Shown here one piece after another: positions 1-7,871 of a DNA stretch of 37,091 nt. The notes below the pieces were generated by a model. It was not told the origin of the DNA. It did no database searches and was given only the letters and a program-made list of their open reading frames with translations. The DNA is from Deltaproteobacteria bacterium (lineage in GTDB: Bacteria > Desulfobacterota > GWC2-55-46), in NCBI GenBank assembly GCA_016218105.1, contig JACRET010000024.1:1-37091 (forward strand). The letters run 5' to 3'. Both the position numbers and the translations under genes were made by a program. The stretch's first letter is position 1; each line of letters starts with the position of its first letter.

Positions 1-79
1 GCCCAAGCTCTTTTGACAAGAGCCTGCCGGCGGTCGTTTTGCCGGTACCCATAAAGCCAGTCAATACTATATTTATCAT
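1..79 (-). CDS. aroK: Shikimate kinase, N-terminal fragment (runs off window)
   Basis: Only the first 26 codons lie in the window; the gene continues beyond position 1. They read MINIVLTGFMGTGKTTAGR, a hydrophobic first strand followed by a P-loop of the GFMGTGKT type, which is the standard start of AroK. Shikimate kinase phosphorylates shikimate with ATP, two steps before chorismate, in the cytoplasm. It follows aroC (chorismate synthase) after a gap of 113 bases, so the two are probably one shikimate-pathway unit. The ATG at 77-79 has no Shine-Dalgarno sequence; the bases where one would lie are part of a perfect palindrome. Another small P-loop kinase is possible in principle, but the motif wording and the aroC neighbour make AroK by far the likeliest. 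Confidence 0.88.
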   Translation of the reverse strand, partial: MINIVLTGFMGTGKTTAGRLLSKELG

Positions 80-84
80 CGATA

Positions 85-102
85 TTACATTTTAAAATGT
101 AA
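85..102. repeat. Perfect 18-bp palindrome at the aroK translation start
   Basis: The sequence TTACATTTTAAAATGTAA is identical to its own reverse complement. It ends 5 bases before the aroK ATG on the minus strand, so it covers the place where a ribosome binding site would be. It could be an operator for a dimeric regulator or an RNA hairpin that limits aroK translation. As RNA the stem is AT-rich and weak, which favours a protein-binding site. Function is inference. Confidence 0.6.
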
Positions 103-192
103 CCAGTTGATATATGGATAAAATATTGTCCTTGAAGCGGCCTGTCAGAGACTGAAAAGTAACGTTAAAAGGAAAGAGCTCCTTCGGCTGGA

Positions 193-1395
193 TCAATATT
201 CGGAGATCTGCTCTAAATATCCTTTGTAGTTTCTCTCTATCTCGGTGAAGGAATCTCCTCCGAACTTCTCCAAAAAGGCCCTCGCAAGGTCGAATGCGAC
301 AACAGCCTCGGCCACAACTGCGGCGGCCGGCACGGCGCATACATCCGACCTCTCGATACTGGCTTTGAATGGCGCTTTTGACACTATATCTATAGAGCGA
401 AGCGGTTTATAGAGCGTAGGTATCGGTTTCATCGCGGCCCGGAGTATAATCGGCTCGCCGTTGCTCATTCCGCCTTCAATACCACCTGCGTTGTTCGTCT
501 TCCTGTAAAAAGAGGCGTTGGCGGGCCAATAACCGGCCTGTGCTTTGACTTCTTTCTGCCTGTAAAATATCTCGTCATGTACCTTCGACCCCGGCGTGCT
601 CGCAACCCCAAAACCCAGGCCTGCCTCCACCCCTTTGATCGCCTGAATGGACATAAGCGCCTGTGCGAGCGTGCCGTCGAGTTTTCTATCCCACTGGACA
701 TGGCTACCGAGTCCGGGAGGAACGCCTGTAGCGGCGACCTCAAAGGCGCCTCCCAGGCTGTCGCCGGCCTTACGGGCATTATCAATCGCCTCTATCATTT
801 CATCGGCGGCCTTCCTGTCCGGGCACCTGACCGGGGACGCTTCCGCTTTCTTGAAAAGCCTCTCAAAATCCCTAAGGGACTTGCGCTCCCATTTGACCCC
901 TCCAATCTCCACAACCCAGCTGTATATCCTTATTCCGAATTCTTCGAGGAGCTTTCTCGCCAGTGTTCCGGCAGCCACCCGCGCCGCCGTCTCCCGCGCG
1001 CTCGACCTTTCGAGTATGTTCCTTAGATCACGGTGATCGTATTTAAGCCCGCCGGAAAGGTCGGCGTGTCCGGGCCTCGGCCTCGTTACGTTCTTTGTAC
1101 TATCGAACGCCTCGACCGAAGAGGCTGACATTACGTCTTTCCAATTATCCCAATCGCGATTTTTTATGGATAGCGCTACAGGAGAGCCCAGGGTAAGCCC
1201 GTGCCTTATTCCGGCGGTGATGTCAACACGGTCGGTCTCTATCTTCATCCGCCCTCCCCTGCCATAGCCCGACTGCCTCCTTGCGAGTTCCCTGTCGATA
1301 TAGGAGGCATCTACAGGGATACCTGACGGCATCCCCTCAACTATGGCCGTAAGCACAGGGCCGTGCGATTCACCAGCGGTCAAAAATCTAAGCAT
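193..1395 (-). CDS. aroC: Chorismate synthase
   Basis: Chorismate synthase converts 5-enolpyruvylshikimate-3-phosphate to chorismate using reduced FMN, the last common step to aromatic amino acids, folate and quinones. The protein begins [13 protein letters not shown], the family signature around the GESHG motif. It also carries RPGHADLSG, the [13 protein letters not shown] stretch and [13 protein letters not shown], all typical FMN or substrate binding segments. Length is about 400 residues, normal for the longer AroC class. An in-frame TTG two codons upstream (1401) is possible, but the ATG at 1395 gives the canonical MLRF start; an AGGCG sequence lies 10 bases before it. A terminator separates it from pilQ upstream, so it probably has its own promoter and is followed by aroK. 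Confidence 0.96.
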   Translation of the reverse strand: MLRFLTAGESHGPVLTAIVEGMPSGIPVDASYIDRELARRQSGYGRGGRMKIETDRVDITAGIRHGLTLGSPVALSIKNRDWDNWKDVMSASSVEAFDSTKNVTRPRPGHADLSGGLKYDHRDLRNILERSSARETAARVAAGTLARKLLEEFGIRIYSWVVEIGGVKWERKSLRDFERLFKKAEASPVRCPDRKAADEMIEAIDNARKAGDSLGGAFEVAATGVPPGLGSHVQWDRKLDGTLAQALMSIQAIKGVEAGLGFGVASTPGSKVHDEIFYRQKEVKAQAGYWPANASFYRKTNNAGGIEGGMSNGEPIILRAAMKPIPTLYKPLRSIDIVSKAPFKASIERSDVCAVPAAAVVAEAVVAFDLARAFLEKFGGDSFTEIERNYKGYLEQISEY

Positions 1396-1458
1396 AAACA
1401 ATAATCGCCTGTAAGTATTTTTATCTTTTTACCATATCATAAAGGGTTCCAAAAAACC

Positions 1459-1489
1459 AAAAAAAATGCACCCCGAAAGGGGTGCATTT
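1459..1489 (-). terminator. Rho-independent terminator after pilQ
   Basis: An 11-bp perfect stem (1464-1474 with 1479-1489) encloses a 4-base loop. Read on the minus strand it is followed at once by a run of eight T. It lies about 24 bases after the pilQ stop codon, so it ends the pilMNOPQ transcript and insulates aroC. Confidence 0.92.
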
Positions 1490-1512
1490 CAAGTTGAAGC
1501 CAACCCTGTAGT

Positions 1513-4404
1513 TTAGCCGGCGACCTTCTCTTTTATGATCGTCGGGGTGATAAAAATAAGGAGCTCTGTCTGCGAATCAGCTACGGATGAGCTCCTGAAG
1601 AGCTTCCCGAGTACCGGTATATCCATAAGGTACGGTATCCCCTGCTCAGTGTCGCTCGTGTCTGTTATTACTATCCCGCCTATGACCGTAGTCTCGCCGT
1701 CACGTACAAGCACCTCGGTAGACGACTCCTTCTTGTTTATGGACGGCTCGCCGCCTGATGTCCTGAAGGTACCTATCGAGTTCCTCGAAGCCTTGATCTT
1801 CATAAGGACGCTGCCGTCAGGCGTGATGTGCGGGGTTACTGTCAAACTTAGGTTGGCGTCAATAAATGAGGTTGACGTACCAGAGGACGATGTCGTCTCG
1901 AAAGGTATCGACTCACCCTGCTCTATCTTGGCCTCTTTGTTATCCATAGTGGTGATCCTCGGCCTGGAGATCGTCTTCAAGCGGCCTTCGGATTCACCTG
2001 CTGACAGGCGCAGGTCGAGGAGGAACGGGTTGTTGCCTGCCTTTCCAAGGATAAAGCCCAACGCGCCAAGGGTACCGGCCGTACCTGAGGCAGGGAGGTT
2101 GACGGCATACTGGTCGTTGCCTGAGACCTCAATCGTTGAATTGGGGGTCTGGGCGCGGCTTACGTTGCCCTCTGTGCCGCTGGAACCGAAGGTCTGGGTG
2201 CTTGTATTTCCGCCGGTGCCGTAATCAAGACCCCACTGGATGCCAAGGTCCCTGGCAAAGCTGCTTGAGGCCTCGATGATCCTCGCTTCTATCAAGACCT
2301 GCGGTATGGGGGTATCCAGCTTTGTGATCAGGTTCCTGGCGGAATCTATGCCTTGCTTAAGGTCCTTTACGATTATAGTATTCGTGCGGACGTCATTAGT
2401 GACTGTGCCTCGGTCGGAAAGCACGCCCTGTACCTGTTTTAGAAGGTCGGCTGAAGACGCATAGTTTATGGGTATGAAGTGTATCTCAAGGTTCTCAAGC
2501 TTTTCCTGGGCTTTCTTTGAGGCAAGTACCGATTCCTTTTCCTGCCTGATCTTAAGCGCCGGCGCGACCCTTACCACATTGCCTTCGCGCACGCTGTCCA
2601 GATCCTTTGACCTGAGGATTATATCGAAAGCCTGATCCCAGGGGACGTTCTTAAGCCTCAGCGATATGGTGCCCTTTACGTCGTCAGAGGCTATGATGTT
2701 CAAGTTGCTGATCTCGGCAAGAAGCCTCAGTACGTCGCTTATATTGGCGTCCATCATATCGAGGTCTATCTTTTTACCGCTGAATTCCTTCTTATCCTGG
2801 AGGGGGTCCGGCAATTCTATCTTTGATACGCCCATCTCCTCCGGTTTTGCTTCAACAGCGGACGCCGGCGGCACAGCTGCAGCGGCGGGCGAGAACTCTA
2901 TGTCGATAGTCTCTCCGTTATCCCTCACATTATACGAGGTCTTCTCCTTTAATTTTACAAGGACGCGAACCGCCTTTGGCTGTACCGATTCCTGGAAAGA
3001 GCTTATCGTAGCCACCGGCGTATTGAGCTTGGCTGCGTCAAGGGTCCTGCTCAGCTCCTCACTGATGGACACGCCCTTCAAGTCTATTATTAACGTCTGG
3101 CCGTCCTGGGAATCCCTGACATTGAACTCGGCTTTACCGCTATTTACTATCATGAGCCTTCCGGCCCCGTTTATCCTCTTGAAATCTATCTTCTCGACCC
3201 TGATCGCGGAATCCTCAGCCGTTGCGGCCTTCGCCTCTGCTGCCGGGGCCTCTGTTTTCAAGGGAGCTGGCGCCGGTTTCTCTGCGGGAGGAGCGGGTTC
3301 CACTGTCTTTAAGGGCTCCTCTTTTGGAACCTCTTCCTTAGGGGCTTCTTCTTTTACCTTAGGAGCCTCTTCCTTTACCTGCGGCTCCGCTTCCCTGGCG
3401 GCCTTTTCCTCGTTCAGATGGGCTACCTTGGTCTCCTCGGCCTTTTTGGCGTACTTGGTCCTGGGGGCCTTAGCGGCCTCGTCAATGGACGGCACGACCT
3501 TGGGGCCCAGCGTCAGGATGATCGAATCATTAACCCGCTTTATCGAATGAGGCGGGAGCTTTTTACCGGCGCCGTCAAAGACAAAACGCGCCTTATCGGC
3601 GTGATTACCTATCCTTACGGTCTTAATATATTTATTGTTGAGCTTTAAAACATCCTTGCCTATAGAGCTTTCCACATCCCAAACGTCTATCACCACCCTC
3701 GAAGGTGTATCCAGCTCAAATGTATTGTAATTTCCGAGGAGCCCGTCGCTTTTTATCTTTATTACTATATTCTCCCCTTCGTTGACGGAATCCAATTTGA
3801 TTATTTTAGCGGCCTGCTTAAGCTCAGCGGCCGGGGCTTCTTCCTTAACCGCTTCAGGCGGGGAGGCCTTTTCCACCAACGCGGCCTTTTCCACATTCAA
3901 ACCCGCATCAACGGCAGTCTCCGGCTTTTTAAGGCTTACCAGGATGGTGTTCTCGCCGGCCTTGACGTCATAGTCAATGCCTTCCTTAAGGGCCAATACC
4001 ACCCTGCCTATGTCTTTCGCGTCTCCGTAGCTGGCGGCTGTTATCTCATTCACATAATCGTTGTTGACGGCGAGTGACGGCGAAACCTTTTCCAGATTGA
4101 CTCCCGGCATGTCCACGATCAGCCTGGAGGGTTCGGAGAGCCTGAATACGGTATACTTGATCGTGCCCGTGGTCCCGATCATGACCCTGTCTCCGTCGCC
4201 AACCACATTTATATATTCAACCGAAGTCCTGTTCTCCGCCTTTACCGCTTCCTTTGGTTCAGCCTTTTCCGTCTCTGCCGCCTTTGCCGCCTCCGGGCCT
4301 TTTATGTTCTTTTGGCCGGTCGAAGCGCATCCGGTAACCGTCAAAGCCCCAACTAGGATAAAACCGATCAGTCCCTGCCTCAACCGATCATCTGCTATAC
4401 GCAT
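1513..4404 (-). CDS. pilQ: Type IV pilus outer-membrane secretin PilQ, predicted lipoprotein, three AMIN domains
   Basis: PilQ forms the outer-membrane ring through which the pilus passes. The 963-residue protein starts with a basic tail and hydrophobic segment ending in VTGC at residues 23-26, a good lipobox, so lipidation at Cys26 is predicted. Three AMIN-like modules follow at about 60-150, 200-300 and 390-505, each with a strand ending in RLIVDMPG, RVVIDVWD or TLIIDLKG wording. A long Lys/Glu/Pro/Ala-rich linker fills about 310-390. A secretin N0/STN domain is near 545-610, an N1-type domain near 645-705, and the secretin pore domain from about 710 to the end. The SD GGGAGG lies 6 bases before the ATG. 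It is the last gene of pilMNOPQ and is followed by a terminator. Three AMIN modules and a lipobox are more than the usual PilQ carries. Confidence 0.95.
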   Translation of the reverse strand: MRIADDRLRQGLIGFILVGALTVTGCASTGQKNIKGPEAAKAAETEKAEPKEAVKAENRTSVEYINVVGDGDRVMIGTTGTIKYTVFRLSEPSRLIVDMPGVNLEKVSPSLAVNNDYVNEITAASYGDAKDIGRVVLALKEGIDYDVKAGENTILVSLKKPETAVDAGLNVEKAALVEKASPPEAVKEEAPAAELKQAAKIIKLDSVNEGENIVIKIKSDGLLGNYNTFELDTPSRVVIDVWDVESSIGKDVLKLNNKYIKTVRIGNHADKARFVFDGAGKKLPPHSIKRVNDSIILTLGPKVVPSIDEAAKAPRTKYAKKAEETKVAHLNEEKAAREAEPQVKEEAPKVKEEAPKEEVPKEEPLKTVEPAPPAEKPAPAPLKTEAPAAEAKAATAEDSAIRVEKIDFKRINGAGRLMIVNSGKAEFNVRDSQDGQTLIIDLKGVSISEELSRTLDAAKLNTPVATISSFQESVQPKAVRVLVKLKEKTSYNVRDNGETIDIEFSPAAAAVPPASAVEAKPEEMGVSKIELPDPLQDKKEFSGKKIDLDMMDANISDVLRLLAEISNLNIIASDDVKGTISLRLKNVPWDQAFDIILRSKDLDSVREGNVVRVAPALKIRQEKESVLASKKAQEKLENLEIHFIPINYASSADLLKQVQGVLSDRGTVTNDVRTNTIIVKDLKQGIDSARNLITKLDTPIPQVLIEARIIEASSSFARDLGIQWGLDYGTGGNTSTQTFGSSGTEGNVSRAQTPNSTIEVSGNDQYAVNLPASGTAGTLGALGFILGKAGNNPFLLDLRLSAGESEGRLKTISRPRITTMDNKEAKIEQGESIPFETTSSSGTSTSFIDANLSLTVTPHITPDGSVLMKIKASRNSIGTFRTSGGEPSINKKESSTEVLVRDGETTVIGGIVITDTSDTEQGIPYLMDIPVLGKLFRSSSVADSQTELLIFITPTIIKEKVAG

Positions 4405-4477
4405 AAAGACCTCCCGTACAATCTGCGAAAATCAATTTTCTAAAAGGCTGAAACAAGACCTGAAAAAACGGTATGGA

Positions 4478-4987
4478 TTACTTTTTTTCGGAAGGCAATC
4501 TCAGGTCGGTATCCTCTGTATTGATCACCTTTCCTTCCTGATCCCTGCTGTATTCCCTGACTGTAATGCCACCCGTGTAGATCTTGACGATCTTTCCTTC
4601 ACGGGTGCCTATTAAATCTCCTTTACGGACGACGTACCTCTTTCCGTCCGTCGCCTGTACGAGGCCGAAAGAATGTTCCCCCCCTATGACGACCGCTGAA
4701 AGCTTGAAGGTGCTTAATTCGCAGCACTCAAGAGGGCCTTTTATCTTTTTCACCGCCTCGACACCCTTCATAAGAAGGATATGGCTCTGGAAGGGGTTAC
4801 GGTGGACGCCAACGGCGCTTGCGTCGGGCGCTGCGGCAGTGTCCACCTGCCCGGCCGCAGGGGGCGCGGGCGCCGCTGCCGGAGCCTTTTTTATCGGCTG
4901 GGATTCCTGGGGCTCTTCTTTGCCGCAAGAGGCCAGAAAGAGCGGCGCCGCCAGCAGTAACACGCCTATTTTAAGGAATTTTGACAT
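4478..4987 (-). CDS. pilP: Type IV pilus lipoprotein PilP
   Basis: PilP is the periplasmic lipoprotein linking the inner-membrane PilNO complex to the PilQ secretin. The 169-residue protein has a short signal ending in LASC at about residues 17-20, a lipobox. A Pro/Ala-rich linker spans about 28-58. The folded C-terminal domain contains the segment YVVRKGDLIGTREGKIV, typical of PilP beta-domains. Its ATG overlaps the pilO stop as TAATG, so the two genes are translationally coupled. Gene order, size and lipobox make the call firm. Confidence 0.93.
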   Translation of the reverse strand: MSKFLKIGVLLLAAPLFLASCGKEEPQESQPIKKAPAAAPAPPAAGQVDTAAAPDASAVGVHRNPFQSHILLMKGVEAVKKIKGPLECCELSTFKLSAVVIGGEHSFGLVQATDGKRYVVRKGDLIGTREGKIVKIYTGGITVREYSRDQEGKVINTEDTDLRLPSEKK

Positions 4988-5595
4988 TATTTCCTCGGCG
5001 CTCCCTCGCCTTGAGCGGGTATGAACCTGAAAGTCGTTGATATGAAATTCGCTTTCAGTATCGGTATTCTATTCCTGTGGCCAAGAGCCGTTATGTCCAT
5101 ACCGCTTATATTGACTATCCTCGGAAGATGACCGACTTTGTCGCTGAAATCATAGAGGCTTTCAAACCTTCCCTCGACCGTCATGGTAACCGGGACTTCA
5201 GCATAGAAGCCTTTTTTGTTTTCAGACTCAGGTTTAAAAAGCTGTATCTTAAGCCCGGCTTTCTGGCCGGCATCGCTGATACTGTCGATCAAGTCAGGTA
5301 TTTCCTTTTCATTAGGAAGCTGGGCAACGGCCGCTTTAAGCTTATTCTCCATGTCCTCCTTCTCCTGGAGGAACTTCGGTATATCCGCGGCTATCTGCCT
5401 GTTCTCGTTCAGCTTGGCGTTCAACTCCTGCAGCTGTCCCCTTAACGACTTGACCTCGTCGTGTTTAGGGCTTATGAGAAACCAGTAAAGCGCCCCTATT
5501 ATGACCACGTTGATAACGGCGAGCACGGCCACCCTCTTTGCGAGGGGGAGCTTCATTATGGCGTCAAGATTTACCTTTGGGAGTGCGAGTGCCAT
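4987..5595 (-). CDS. pilO: Type IV pilus inner-membrane assembly protein PilO
   Basis: PilO pairs with PilN through a transmembrane helix and coiled coil to form the inner-membrane alignment complex. The 202-residue protein has a short cytoplasmic tail, one transmembrane segment at about 22-42 (VAVLAVINVVIIGALYWFLI), a coiled coil at about 48-95, and a ferredoxin-like periplasmic domain including VPVTMTVEGRFESLYDFSD, a conserved PilO segment. Its ATG follows the pilN stop by two bases and its stop overlaps pilP. Nothing in it is unusual. Confidence 0.95.
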   Translation of the reverse strand: MALALPKVNLDAIMKLPLAKRVAVLAVINVVIIGALYWFLISPKHDEVKSLRGQLQELNAKLNENRQIAADIPKFLQEKEDMENKLKAAVAQLPNEKEIPDLIDSISDAGQKAGLKIQLFKPESENKKGFYAEVPVTMTVEGRFESLYDFSDKVGHLPRIVNISGMDITALGHRNRIPILKANFISTTFRFIPAQGEGAPRK

Positions 5596-5597
5596 GA

Positions 5598-6164
5598 TTA
5601 CTTCTTCTCCGCAGGCTTTTCGAAAGTCTTTTCAAGCCTTATTGAAAAACTGACCATGTCCGCGCCTGTTTCTTTTTCTACCGCCATCTGGGCCACTTCA
5701 AGCTCCACTGAGCCCAGATCCTTATACCTCTGGAGCCCTCTCATGAAATCCGCAACCACTTCGTCATCAGAGGCGTAGCCTTTGATGACAACGATAGTCC
5801 CGTCATCCTTCATCGATGAGAGCCACGCCCTTTCAGGGATCGACTCAGCTATCTTCCTGAAGAGGTTAACGGGGCCGGTCCTCGCGGCCTCGAGGTCATT
5901 TATTATCTTAAGCTTCTCCTCGACGACCCTCTTCTGTTCCTTTATCTTCGAGAGCTCGCCGATCTTTTTCTTCAGCTCCTCCAGTTCGTTCTGGCCGCTG
6001 GATATCTGTTCCGTCAGCCCGACAGCCTCGCTCCTTACGGTGAAATAGACGACGCCGGTCACGGCAAAGAGCAAAAAGGTCACAAGCCCGGCTACGGTCA
6101 GCTGGAACCTTACAGATTCTTTTTTCTTGGCGGCCCTTACGGGCAGAAGGTTTATGCGGATCAT
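5598..6164 (-). CDS. pilN: Type IV pilus inner-membrane assembly protein PilN
   Basis: PilN is the bitopic inner-membrane partner of PilO; its cytoplasmic tail binds PilM. The 188-residue protein begins MIRINLLPVR, the conserved PilM-binding tail. A transmembrane helix lies at about 25-46, then a coiled coil at about 55-90, then a compact periplasmic domain. The ATG overlaps the pilM stop as ATGA, so translation is normally coupled to pilM. This matters here because pilM has an internal stop, which could reduce ribosome delivery to pilN. The protein itself looks intact. Confidence 0.95.
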   Translation of the reverse strand: MIRINLLPVRAAKKKESVRFQLTVAGLVTFLLFAVTGVVYFTVRSEAVGLTEQISSGQNELEELKKKIGELSKIKEQKRVVEEKLKIINDLEAARTGPVNLFRKIAESIPERAWLSSMKDDGTIVVIKGYASDDEVVADFMRGLQRYKDLGSVELEVAQMAVEKETGADMVSFSIRLEKTFEKPAEKK

Positions 6165-7222
6165 CTGTCTGCAAACCTCCTTGTTGCCAGTCCTACCGCG
6201 ACCCCGAAGTAAGGGGCCATTTCCTTGAGCTTGTCAGGATCAAAGTGCTTGGGATTCGTCTCCACGTTCTTGAAGGGGTTTATCACCTCAACGGGTATGG
6301 AGGTCTTCTCCTGCATAAGGTTCTGCAGCCCCGCGACCTTGGAGCTGCCTCCGCTTATATATATCTTGTTCACATAGGAACCCTGGCTGCCGCCGAGGAA
6401 GAAGTCGAGAGACCTCTTCACCTCGAAGGTAAGGTTCGTTGAGATGGACTCGATAGCGCCTCCGAGGGATTCTGATTCCGATTCAGGCTTTTTGCCCGTC
6501 TTCATCTCCTCCGCTTCCTTGAAGCTGATATTGAGCTGTCTCTGTATCTCTTCGGTGAACTGGTTGCCGCCCATGGGTATCGACCTTGTGAATATCGTAA
6601 GGCCGCCGAGGATCACGCTGATGCTGGTTATGGACGCGCCGATATTTACCATCGCCAGGTTCTCACCCGGAGTTACCGGATAGTTTATCTCCATCATGTT
6701 CTCGAGCGCGAACGAGTCTACGTCTATGACCACCGGGTTAAGACCCGCTTCCTTGATTACGTTCGTGTAATCGTTGATCACGTCCTTTTTGACGGCGACG
6801 AGCATGACGTCCATCTGCCCCCTGCCCTCCGTATCGGAGCCGAGGATCTGAAAATCGATGTTCACGTCTGTAATGGGGAACGGGATATACTGCTAGGCTT
6901 CCCACTGAATGGAGTCGGCGAGTTCTTCCTCGGTCATCGCGGGGAAACTGACTTTCTTGATAATAACGGAATGGCCGGTAAGCGAAGAGACCGCGTCTTT
7001 GACCTTGACCCCGTGCTCCTTTATGAGGTCCTTCAAGGTATTGGTCACGGTCATCGAATCAATAATGGAGCCGTCTACGATTGCCTCCGGGGGGAGCTCG
7101 GCCATGCCGAGCTTCTGAAGCTCCCAGCCCTTCTTGGTCTGGATCATCTGAACGAGCTTTATTGAATTAGAGCCGATATCGAAAGCTACGGCGTCCTTTT
7201 TCTTAAGGAACGGAAAATCCAT
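6161..7222 (-). pseudogene. pilM: Type IV pilus assembly ATPase-like protein PilM, split by an in-frame TAG
   Basis: PilM is a cytoplasmic actin-like protein that binds the PilN tail. The frame from ATG 7222 runs 109 codons, hits TAG at 6893-6895, and continues in the same frame to a proper TGA at 6161-6163, 353 positions in all, the normal PilM length. The first part has the FDIGSNSIKLVQM phosphate-1 loop of the actin fold; the second has MVNIGASITSISV and the ISGGSSKVAGLQ adenosine motif. Around the stop the reading is SIQWEA-stop-QYIPFPI, where the family normally has EAEQYIPF. One G to T change in a Glu codon explains it. No good SD precedes a restart; the first GTG is at 6865. SD GGGGGAAG precedes the main ATG. 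It may be a true lesion, a sequence error or a read-through codon. Confidence 0.9.
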
Positions 7223-7235
7223 TCTTCCCCCGAAA

Positions 7236-7433
7236 TCAATCCGTAAAAACTTTGCCCTTCTCAGTCAACTTAAGGCCCAGGGCCTGGATTATCTTCCTCT
7301 TGGTGTCGACCCTGCAAGGATAGCCCCGTTCGATCCGGTCGATCGTCAGAGGGGATATGCCTGCTTTCCTCGCAAGCTCAGACTTGCTGAGAAGCATATT
7401 CTCTCTTATCTTTTTTAGATGATTTCTGGTCAT
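7236..7433 (-). CDS. Small XRE-family helix-turn-helix regulator leading pilMNOPQ
   Basis: A 65-residue protein that is almost only an HTH_3 (lambda Cro/C1-like) domain: KIRENMLLSKSELARKAG, then SPLTIDRIERG as the recognition helix region, then a basic KRKIIQALGL helix. It has no ligand or dimer domain. The ATG at 7433 is chosen because the preceding codons do not match the family and upstream sequence looks like a leader; the SD is poor. It ends 13 bases before pilM and shares its promoter, so it is the first gene of the pilus assembly operon and may autoregulate it. Similar short HTH proteins precede pilM in some deltaproteobacterial genomes (from memory, not checked). The target is unknown. 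Confidence 0.85.
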   Translation of the reverse strand: MTRNHLKKIRENMLLSKSELARKAGISPLTIDRIERGYPCRVDTKRKIIQALGLKLTEKGKVFTD

Positions 7434-7520
7434 AAGACAAGCACTTAAGTCACAAACCTCAGGAATTTTAAAATAAAACAAAATATGCTGACATTAGAAA
7501 AGCTGATGCAAGTTGATGAA

Positions 7521-7549
7521 AATCTAATTCAATATAGCAAAATTGTCAA
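7521..7549 (-). promoter_or_regulatory. Sigma-70-type promoter for the XRE-pilMNOPQ operon
   Basis: On the minus strand a perfect -35 TTGACA (7544-7549) is followed after 17 bases by TAGATT (7521-7526) as -10. An A/T-rich stretch just upstream could act as an UP element. It lies about 90 bases before the XRE start codon. The leader between them shows no clear hairpin. No sigma-54 site is seen here, so assembly genes and minor pilins seem to be controlled separately. Confidence 0.7.
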
Positions 7550-7637
7550 TAGTTTTTTTTAATTGACATATAATTAGATATAATTTCAAGGCTCAATTCA
7601 CATATCGGCACAGCATCGAAAAACTTGAATATGCACA

Positions 7638-7740
7638 GCGAGCGCATTCCCCGCAGTCTTCTGCGGGGGCTAGCGAGCGAACAGAAATTGTTTCCTTACA
7701 TATTGAAGCTCCCCGCGGAATCCGCGGGGAGCTTCAATTA
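7638..7740 (+). repeat. REP-like double-hairpin element in the pilX-XRE intergenic gap
   Basis: The 390-base gap 7482-7871 has no gene. Within it are two GC-rich hairpins. The first (7649-7656 with 7661-7668) has an 8-bp stem with loop TCTT and is flanked on both sides by GCGAGCG. The second is an 18-bp perfect stem (7702-7719 with 7721-7738), so long that it is nearly a cruciform, and is followed on the plus strand by a T-run. There is no plus-strand gene for it to terminate. The paired hairpins with flanking repeats look like a REP/BIME unit or the end of a lost transposon. Family identity is inference. Confidence 0.65.
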
Positions 7741-7810
7741 TTTTTTCTGGTTTTTACCTGAGGTTTGGCGGTGGGGCGCGCCTCTGCCGTTTGAAAGGGT
7801 TATGGTTTCC

Positions 7811-7870
7811 TGGCGGGGTGTTTTTCAACACCCCGCCAGCGCAATCCATGGATGGACTTTTTCAACATCC
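7811..7870 (+). repeat. Dispersed repeat, copy A (hairpin plus ATCCATGGAT core)
   Basis: It begins with a 12-bp perfect stem (7811-7822 with 7827-7838, loop TTTC). Then follow the palindrome ATCCATGGAT (7844-7853) and CTTTTTCAACATCC (7857-7870). It abuts the pilX stop codon. A degenerate second copy in the opposite orientation lies at 18444-18506. It could also act as a transcript end for pilX, though no T-run follows on the minus strand. Confidence 0.65.
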
Positions 7871-7871
7871 G

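Noticed and set aside
1402-1463. Promoter for aroC just after the pilQ terminator
   Set aside because: A TATGAT could be a -10, but the only -35 at good spacing is the T-run of the terminator; not convincing enough to list.
2666-3648. Long plus-strand open frames opposite pilQ
   Set aside because: They mirror the Lys/Glu/Ala-rich linker of pilQ and carry Ser/Ala low-complexity sequence without any domain.
6161-7222. Reassigned stop codons (alternative genetic code, pyrrolysine at TAG)
   Set aside because: TAA, TAG and TGA all end other intact genes in the window at expected lengths, and the second internal stop is TAA, which pyrrolysine does not use.
7811-7838. Rho-independent terminator of pilX
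   Set aside because: The stem is strong, but no T-run follows on the minus strand; it is better explained as part of the dispersed repeat.
7638-7870. CRISPR array
   Set aside because: The repeats differ from each other and are hairpins, not regularly spaced direct repeats; no cas genes are present.
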